Shown here: positions 59,007-64,000 of the stretch, piece after piece
Numbering within the stretch: position 1 is the first letter of the stretch
Layout of the letters: the number at the start of each line of letters is the position of its first letter
Assembly (NCBI RefSeq): GCF_027622875.1
Contig: NZ_JAPZVP010000002.1
Location: 273,989-337,988, forward strand
DNA from: Glycomyces luteolus
Lineage (GTDB): Bacteria > Actinomycetota > Actinomycetes > Mycobacteriales > Micromonosporaceae
Direction: 5' to 3'
Length of the DNA: 64,000 nt
The notes under the pieces: model-generated
Databases searched by the model: none
The model's input: the letters and a program-made list of their open reading frames with translations, nothing else
What the model was told of the DNA's origin: nothing
Program-made: the position numbers and the translations under genes

Positions 59007-59525
59007 CTAGATGTCGAGGTCCTGCACCGGCGGCGCCTCCGCGGTGGCGGCGACCATCTGGTACAGCTCTTCAGGGATCTTCGCTTTGAGCTCGTCGAGC
59101 GTCTCGACCACTTCGAGCGTGGCGTCCCCGTAGTTCATGGCGTAGCTCTGCTCGCCGAAGCCGAGGAGCTTGCGCCAGCCCGTCTCGTTCGTCTCGTGCA
59201 CGAAGTCGGGCGTCTTCTCGACGTGGATCACGAACTTGCCCGAACGCGAGCGGTAGACCCGGTAGATCTCCGCCTTCTTCTCGTTCGAGCGGACCCATTC
59301 GCCGAGCTTGACGCCGGTGAAGCGCTGGCGCTGCCGCTTGCGGCCGGTGCCCGGGCCGACGGGGACGGTGATCTCCTCGTAGCCCTCCAGGCGACCCTCC
59401 TCGGCGTCGACGTAGCGCTTGAGCGCCGTCGAGATCGCCTTGGAGAGGTTGCCTCCCGCGAGTTCCTGCGCTCGGGTGTAGAGGGGCAGGTCCTTGTCGG
59501 CGACGTAGATCGTCTTGTTGGGCAT
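59007..59525 (-). CDS. EXLDI protein with ribbon-helix-helix-like N-terminus
   Basis: The 172-residue protein ends in QDLDI, the hallmark of the EXLDI family, and contains the family's central part (FVHETNETGWRKLLGFGEQS). Residues 1-45 (KTIYVADKDLPLYTRAQELA, then GGNLSKAISTALKRYVD) follow the plan of a ribbon-helix-helix DNA-binding domain: strand, helix, turn with G-N-L-S, helix. Three TACGTA palindromes lie 40-65 bp upstream of its start. Autoregulation by the RHH domain is a reasonable inference. The biological role of EXLDI proteins is not established; they frequently neighbour ABC transporters, as here. Confidence 0.88.
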   Translation of the reverse strand: MPNKTIYVADKDLPLYTRAQELAGGNLSKAISTALKRYVDAEEGRLEGYEEITVPVGPGTGRKRQRQRFTGVKLGEWVRSNEKKAEIYRVYRSRSGKFVIHVEKTPDFVHETNETGWRKLLGFGEQSYAMNYGDATLEVVETLDELKAKIPEELYQMVAATAEAPPVQDLDI

Positions 59526-59562
59526 GACGGCATCTTAACCTCCTTCCAGGGGCTGTCCTTGG

Positions 59563-59590
59563 TATACGTAGAGACTATACGTATACGTAG
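59563..59590. promoter_or_regulatory. Cluster of three TACGTA palindromes (EXLDI operator)
   Basis: TACGTA occurs at 59565-59570, 59578-59583 and 59584-59589, within tatacgtag, ctatacgta and tacgtag contexts. In the minus direction TATAGT within the cluster gives a -10 box for the EXLDI gene. The A/T-rich symmetric cluster in a GC-rich genome, positioned on the promoter, is typical for a ribbon-helix-helix repressor. Confidence 0.7.
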
Positions 59591-59635
59591 AACATGTGCA
59601 AGTCCGGGCCCGGAATTCTTCAGCGGCAACGCCGA

Positions 59636-59669
59636 AGGGCGGCCCCGCGACGCATCGCGGAACCGCCCT
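59636..59669 (-). terminator. Hairpin terminator of the Spo0M gene
   Basis: agggcgg and ccgcga (59636-59650, with two unpaired C) pair with tcgcgg and ccgccct (59655-59669, with two unpaired A) around a cgca loop. It lies 20 bp after the Spo0M stop on the minus strand. Confidence 0.7.
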
Positions 59670-59688
59670 CCAAGGCCTCTAGCTGGTC

Positions 59689-60465
59689 TTACGCGCCCTT
59701 CTGGGCCAGCAGCTGGGTCAACTGCGCCTTCACGGTCTCCGTCACATCGCCCGGCTCGGCCGTCGGCAGCGAGAAGCGGATCGTCGAGTTCAAGTCCGGA
59801 GCCAGCAGCTCCGCCGAGTTGTCCGCCGCGAACACCACATCCGTGTTCGCCTCGCCGACCACGAACACGACCTCCAGCTCCCGGACCCGGCCGTGGAACT
59901 CGCCCTCGGTCGCCCAGAACTCGACCTCCTGGTAGAACGGCACCGTCGCACCCTGGATCGTGCCCAGCTCCAAGTCGGTCTCCTGGAACGCGAAGCCCAA
60001 GGCCTCCAGCGCCTCCCAGACCGCCTTGTGCACCGGCAGCGCCTCGACCGTCAGCCAGTCCAGGTCGCCCTTGTCCAGCGCCTGGTCCAGCGACAGGTGC
60101 GTCGAGACCCCGAGCTTCATGCCGCCCACCAGCGGACGCTGCTCGACGTTGTTGAACGGCGTCTCCCAAGGCACCTGCACCTCGAACGCGATCGGGTGGG
60201 CAGTGCCCTTCGCGAGGTCGAACTTGCCCGAGATCTCGGTCTTGAAGTAGTCGTGCACGACGCCGGCCGCGTCCTCGCCCTTGCTGTCGTCCTCGACCAG
60301 GGCGGTGAACTCGATCTCGACGCTCTCCACCGCGGCATCCACTTCGGCGCCGGAGATCCGCACCTCGCCCTTGAGGACACCGCCGGGGACGACGTGCTTC
60401 TCATGCAGGAGCGTGTCGACTTGGATGCCACTACCGAGAATGGCCTTGAGCTTGCTGAACACCAT
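59689..60465 (-). CDS. Spo0M family sporulation-associated protein
   Basis: The 258-residue protein is an arrestin-like beta-sandwich of the Spo0M family: MVFSKLKAILGSGIQVDTLL at the start, PGGVLKGEVRISGAEVDAAV, the FKTEISGKFDL block and VPWETPFNN. A DUF-like C-terminal third follows (GEFHGRVRELEVVFVV). Spo0M proteins are cytosolic scaffold-type proteins implicated in sporulation control in Bacillus and are widespread in actinomycetes. It is monocistronic, with its own terminator. The 99 bp upstream separate it from the nicotinate phosphoribosyltransferase gene. Confidence 0.93.
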   Translation of the reverse strand: MVFSKLKAILGSGIQVDTLLHEKHVVPGGVLKGEVRISGAEVDAAVESVEIEFTALVEDDSKGEDAAGVVHDYFKTEISGKFDLAKGTAHPIAFEVQVPWETPFNNVEQRPLVGGMKLGVSTHLSLDQALDKGDLDWLTVEALPVHKAVWEALEALGFAFQETDLELGTIQGATVPFYQEVEFWATEGEFHGRVRELEVVFVVGEANTDVVFAADNSAELLAPDLNSTIRFSLPTAEPGDVTETVKAQLTQLLAQKGA

Positions 60466-60564
60466 TGGGGCGGTTCCTTTCGGGGAGGATCGCAGGTACT
60501 ACGAAGGCGCGGGGGGTGGGAACGCGGACAGGGGCATTCGCATCGTATCCCGAAAGCCCTGCGG

Positions 60565-61860
60565 CTACGCGCCCCCGTGCAGCTGCACCACCGGGATGGC
60601 GGGATCGCCCGGGGAGAGTTTCAGCCCCTCCCAAGGGATCGAGATGAGCCGCTGACGCAGCAGCTCCCGCGACTCCTCCAACGTCGGCTGCGGCGCGAGC
60701 TCGCCGCCCTGGAACAGCGGCACCTGAAGCCGCTTGTCGCCCGGCTGCGCCTCGGGCTCCCCCTGGGAGACCACCACTTCCTCCGTCGCCGTGCCCGTCG
60801 GCTTGTGACGGCGCACCGCGATCTTGCGACCCCCGTTGGTGCCCTTGTGCTCCGAGCGCTTCGCTACCGGGCGACCCTCCACTTCGACCAGTTTGTAGAC
60901 CAGCTGCGCCGTCGGCGCACCCGAGCCCACCACGACCGCCGTACCCGCCCCGTAAATGTCCACAGGGGCCGCCGCCAGCGCCGCGATCGAGAACTCGTCG
61001 AGGTCGCCCGAGACCACGATCTTCGTGTCGTGCGCACCCAGCTCGTCGAGGAGCTCCCGAGCGCCAGTGGCCATCACGTCGAGATCGCCCGAGTCGATGC
61101 GGATGGCGCGCAGCCGCGGCCCGGCCGCCTCGATCGCGTTGCGGATGCCCTGCGTGATGTCGTACGTGTCCACCAGCAGCGTCGTGTCGGTCCCGAACGC
61201 GTCGATCTGCGCCTGGAACGCCTCGATCTCGGACTTGTGGAGCAGCGTGAACGCGTGCGCGCTCGTGCCCGAGGTCGGCACCTTGTAGCGGCGCCCCGCC
61301 TCGAGGTTGGAGGTCGCGACGAACCCGGCCAGATACGCGGCCCGGGACGCGGCGATCGCGGCGGCCTCATGCGTGCGGCGCGAGCCCATCTCCAGGATCG
61401 GGCGGCCGCGCGCGGCCGTGACCATGCGGGCGGCGGCGCTGGCGATCGCGCTGTCGTGGTTGAGGATCGAGAGGGTCAGCGTCTCGAGGAGCACGCACTC
61501 GGCGAACGTCCCGGAGACGGTGACGATGGGGGAGCCGGGGAAGTAGAGCTCCCCCTCGGCGTAGACGTCGATGTCGCCTTTGAAGCGGTAGTCGGCGAGC
61601 CATTCGGCCGTCGACTGCTTGATGACCCCGCGGGAGGTGAGGTCGTCGAGGTCGCTGTCCTCGAAGCGGAAGCGCTCGATGGCCTCGGAGAGGCGGCCGA
61701 TCCCGGCGACGACGCCGTAGCGGCGGCCGGTGGGCAGGCGGCGGCCGAAGACCTCGAAGACGCACGGCAGCTCCGCGGTGCCGTCGCGGAGGGCCGCTTC
61801 GAGCATCGTGTACTCGTAGTGGTCGGTGTACAGGGGTGTGCGCGGCAACGTGACGGACAT
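60565..61860 (-). CDS. pncB: Nicotinate phosphoribosyltransferase
   Basis: The 431-residue enzyme has the NAPRTase features: YTDHYEYTMLEAALRDGTA at the N-terminus, the GSRRTHEAAAIAASRAAYLA block, GTSAHAFTLL and IRIDSGDLDVMA (substrate and PRPP-binding). A C-terminal KRSEHKGTNGGRK region follows. It makes nicotinate mononucleotide from nicotinate, PRPP and ATP in the NAD salvage pathway. A TAGGCT box 7 bp before the ATG suggests a leaderless transcript. In mycobacteria a pncB gene also lies close to mec-cysO-cysM, so this arrangement is conserved. Confidence 0.95.
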   Translation of the reverse strand: MSVTLPRTPLYTDHYEYTMLEAALRDGTAELPCVFEVFGRRLPTGRRYGVVAGIGRLSEAIERFRFEDSDLDDLTSRGVIKQSTAEWLADYRFKGDIDVYAEGELYFPGSPIVTVSGTFAECVLLETLTLSILNHDSAIASAAARMVTAARGRPILEMGSRRTHEAAAIAASRAAYLAGFVATSNLEAGRRYKVPTSGTSAHAFTLLHKSEIEAFQAQIDAFGTDTTLLVDTYDITQGIRNAIEAAGPRLRAIRIDSGDLDVMATGARELLDELGAHDTKIVVSGDLDEFSIAALAAAPVDIYGAGTAVVVGSGAPTAQLVYKLVEVEGRPVAKRSEHKGTNGGRKIAVRRHKPTGTATEEVVVSQGEPEAQPGDKRLQVPLFQGGELAPQPTLEESRELLRQRLISIPWEGLKLSPGDPAIPVVQLHGGA

Positions 61861-61867
61861 ACCGGCG

Positions 61868-61873
61868 AGCCTA
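61868..61873 (-). promoter_or_regulatory. Leaderless-type -10 box of pncB
   Basis: On the minus strand TAGGCT ends 7 bp before the ATG at 61860, the usual spacing of a TANNNT -10 box for leaderless actinobacterial mRNAs. No ribosome binding site is present. The rest of the 189-bp divergent gap up to 62049 shows no other clear element apart from a possible TACGCT box just before the mec start. Confidence 0.45.
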
Positions 61874-62049
61874 ATGCACCTGGCGGACGAACGGACCCCG
61901 CGCGCGAGCGGTGTTCACACCCGCCCGTTTATTCCCTCCCGGCGCAGGTCGCGGCCGTGCCAATGGGCGGCACGCAAGCTTTGCCGGGCATGTCTCACGC
62001 TCTGAGCGAGGGCTTCTGGGCTCCTCGCGCCGCGTGTACGCTTGCTTGC

Positions 62050-62532
62050 GTGTTGCGGATCGCGCATGAACTGGTCGAGGCGATGGTCGCGCACGCCCGG
62101 GCTGACCACCCCGACGAGGCGTGCGGTCTCATCGCGGGCCCCGAGGGCACGGGAGCGCCGAAGAGGCACATCCCGATGATCAACGCTGCCCGCTCCACCA
62201 CCTTCTACGAGTTCGACTCGGAGGAGTGGAAGCAGGTCTACGACCAGATGTGGGACAACGACGAGGAAGTCGTCGTGGCCTACCACTCGCACACCCACAC
62301 CGAGGCCTACCCTTCGCGCTCCGACGCGGGGATCGCCTCGCAGCTGGGTCTGCCGGGCGCGCACTACGTGCTGGTGACGACCAAGGACCCGGACGTGGCC
62401 GAGGTCCGATCGTTCCGCATCGCCGACGAGGTGATCACCGAGGAGCCCATCGAGGTGACCGGTGCGCCGGAGGCGGTGCAGAGCTACAAGTTCGCGCACA
62501 CCCCCGACTCGACGGTCTACGACTGTTCCTGA
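62050..62532 (+). CDS. mec: Mec-type JAMM metallopeptidase (CysO-cysteine hydrolase)
   Basis: The 160-residue zinc protease has the JAMM motif HxHx7Sx2D as His79-Ser-His81…Ser89…Asp92, with Glu23 in DEACGLI as the catalytic acid. It matches the mycobacterial Mec protein, which releases cysteine from the CysO-cysteine adduct. GTG 62050 gives the conserved start LRIAHELVEAM. It is followed 104 bp later by the sulfur carrier and then by cysM, the same order as in mycobacteria. All three act in sulfide-dependent cysteine synthesis from O-phosphoserine. Confidence 0.93.
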   Translation: MLRIAHELVEAMVAHARADHPDEACGLIAGPEGTGAPKRHIPMINAARSTTFYEFDSEEWKQVYDQMWDNDEEVVVAYHSHTHTEAYPSRSDAGIASQLGLPGAHYVLVTTKDPDVAEVRSFRIADEVITEEPIEVTGAPEAVQSYKFAHTPDSTVYDCS

Positions 62533-62636
62533 GTTCCCGCCGGGCCCGGCCCGGCGTTCGTCATGCAGTACCCGCTGCGAGTCAGACACATCGACGGCCC
62601 CTGCCGGGCTGTTCCGAGAATCGAAGGAAATCCATC

Positions 62637-63885
<1,249 letters not shown>

Positions 63886-63910
63886 GGCCGCGCCCGGACG
63901 GAACAGCGAA

Positions 63911-63942
63911 CGGCCGGGCCGCGCGAGAGCGCGGCCCGGCCG
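63911..63942 (+). terminator. Hairpin terminator of mec-cysO-cysM
   Basis: cggccgggccgcgc (63911-63924) and gcgcggcccggccg (63929-63942) form a perfect 14-bp stem with a gaga loop, 26 bp after the cysM stop. Confidence 0.88.
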
Positions 63943-63950
63943 CGTTGGTG

Positions 63951-64000
63951 GGGCGGGGGCCCCCCCCCGGGGCGGGGGGGGGGGGGGTGACGGCCCCCCG
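63951..64000. other. G/C homopolymer tract at the window end
   Basis: Directly after the cysM terminator the sequence turns into runs of C and G (gggggcccccccccgg and a run of about 14 G). It matches the other two tracts in type and setting and is probably unreliable sequence next to a strong hairpin. Confidence 0.6.

Noticed and set aside
59893..62050. Long plus-strand open frame running through the Spo0M and pncB genes into mec
   Set aside because: It is antisense to two clearly identified genes and has no domain; only the part from GTG 62050 is coding.

Overview
The window is high-GC DNA (about 70% by eye) with frequent GTG and TTG starts, 4-nt ATGA/GTGA gene overlaps, leaderless-looking promoters and hairpin terminators that mostly lack a U-tract. 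Gene content (ROK and DUF5753/DUF397 regulators, SigE-family sigma factor, WXG100-type proteins, YbaB/EbfC proteins, DUF222 protein, EXLDI protein, Spo0M, and the mec-cysO-cysM cluster) points to a filamentous actinomycete, probably near Glycomycetales or Micromonosporales. The order-level placement is inference. No rRNA, tRNA, CRISPR array or intact insertion sequence was seen.

1-13 kb: an MFS transporter with a palindromic operator, a flavodoxin-fold NAD(P)H:quinone reductase, an unusual Hsp70-like ATPase fused through a membrane helix to a PASTA domain, an alpha/beta hydrolase divergent from its TetR regulator across two identical palindromes, a large DUF4132 protein whose frame runs without a stop into the antisense strand of an aldo/keto reductase, and a sugar module (ROK regulator and aldo/keto reductase, divergent from two TIM-barrel isomerases/epimerases).

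13-28 kb: a PadR-controlled membrane protein, a P-loop kinase, a DHA2 exporter with an XRE regulator, an MBL hydrolase, an arsenic-type cassette (ArsR, FAD monooxygenase, MFS), an SDR, and a four-gene minus-strand operon (MBL, HAD, DUF6891, lipoprotein). A divergent paralogue of that lipoprotein lies on the other side of the operon.

28-39 kb: a possible toxin/immunity pair, a DUF5753/DUF397 regulator pair with small accessory genes, an APH-like kinase, an M20 hydrolase, a SigE sigma factor with its membrane partner, a GNAT, a frameshifted gene, and a secreted serine hydrolase.

39-50 kb is the most unusual part. A protein made of six tandem helix-turn-helix-like repeats (interrupted by a one-base frameshift) precedes two blocks of type VII (WXG/ESX)-like substrate genes with embedded YbaB-like proteins. 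No secretion ATPase or channel gene is present, so these look like orphan effector loci. The blocks are separated by a duplicated hairpin with an identical 18-nt loop and by a relic gene tail. The second block ends in a TNT-type NAD+ glycohydrolase toxin and a small probable immunity gene, in visibly A/T-richer DNA.

50-64 kb: NUDIX and a frameshifted XRE/TPR gene, three uncharacterised genes, a DUF222 gene truncated of its HNH nuclease, a MarR/FAD-monooxygenase operon with a perfect operator over the start codon, a DrrAB-like ABC exporter with three 11-bp direct repeats upstream, an EXLDI protein with its own TACGTA operator, Spo0M, nicotinate phosphoribosyltransferase, and mec-cysO-cysM (cysteine synthesis from a protein thiocarboxylate). 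Three G/C homopolymer tracts sit at gene ends and look like damaged sequence at terminators.
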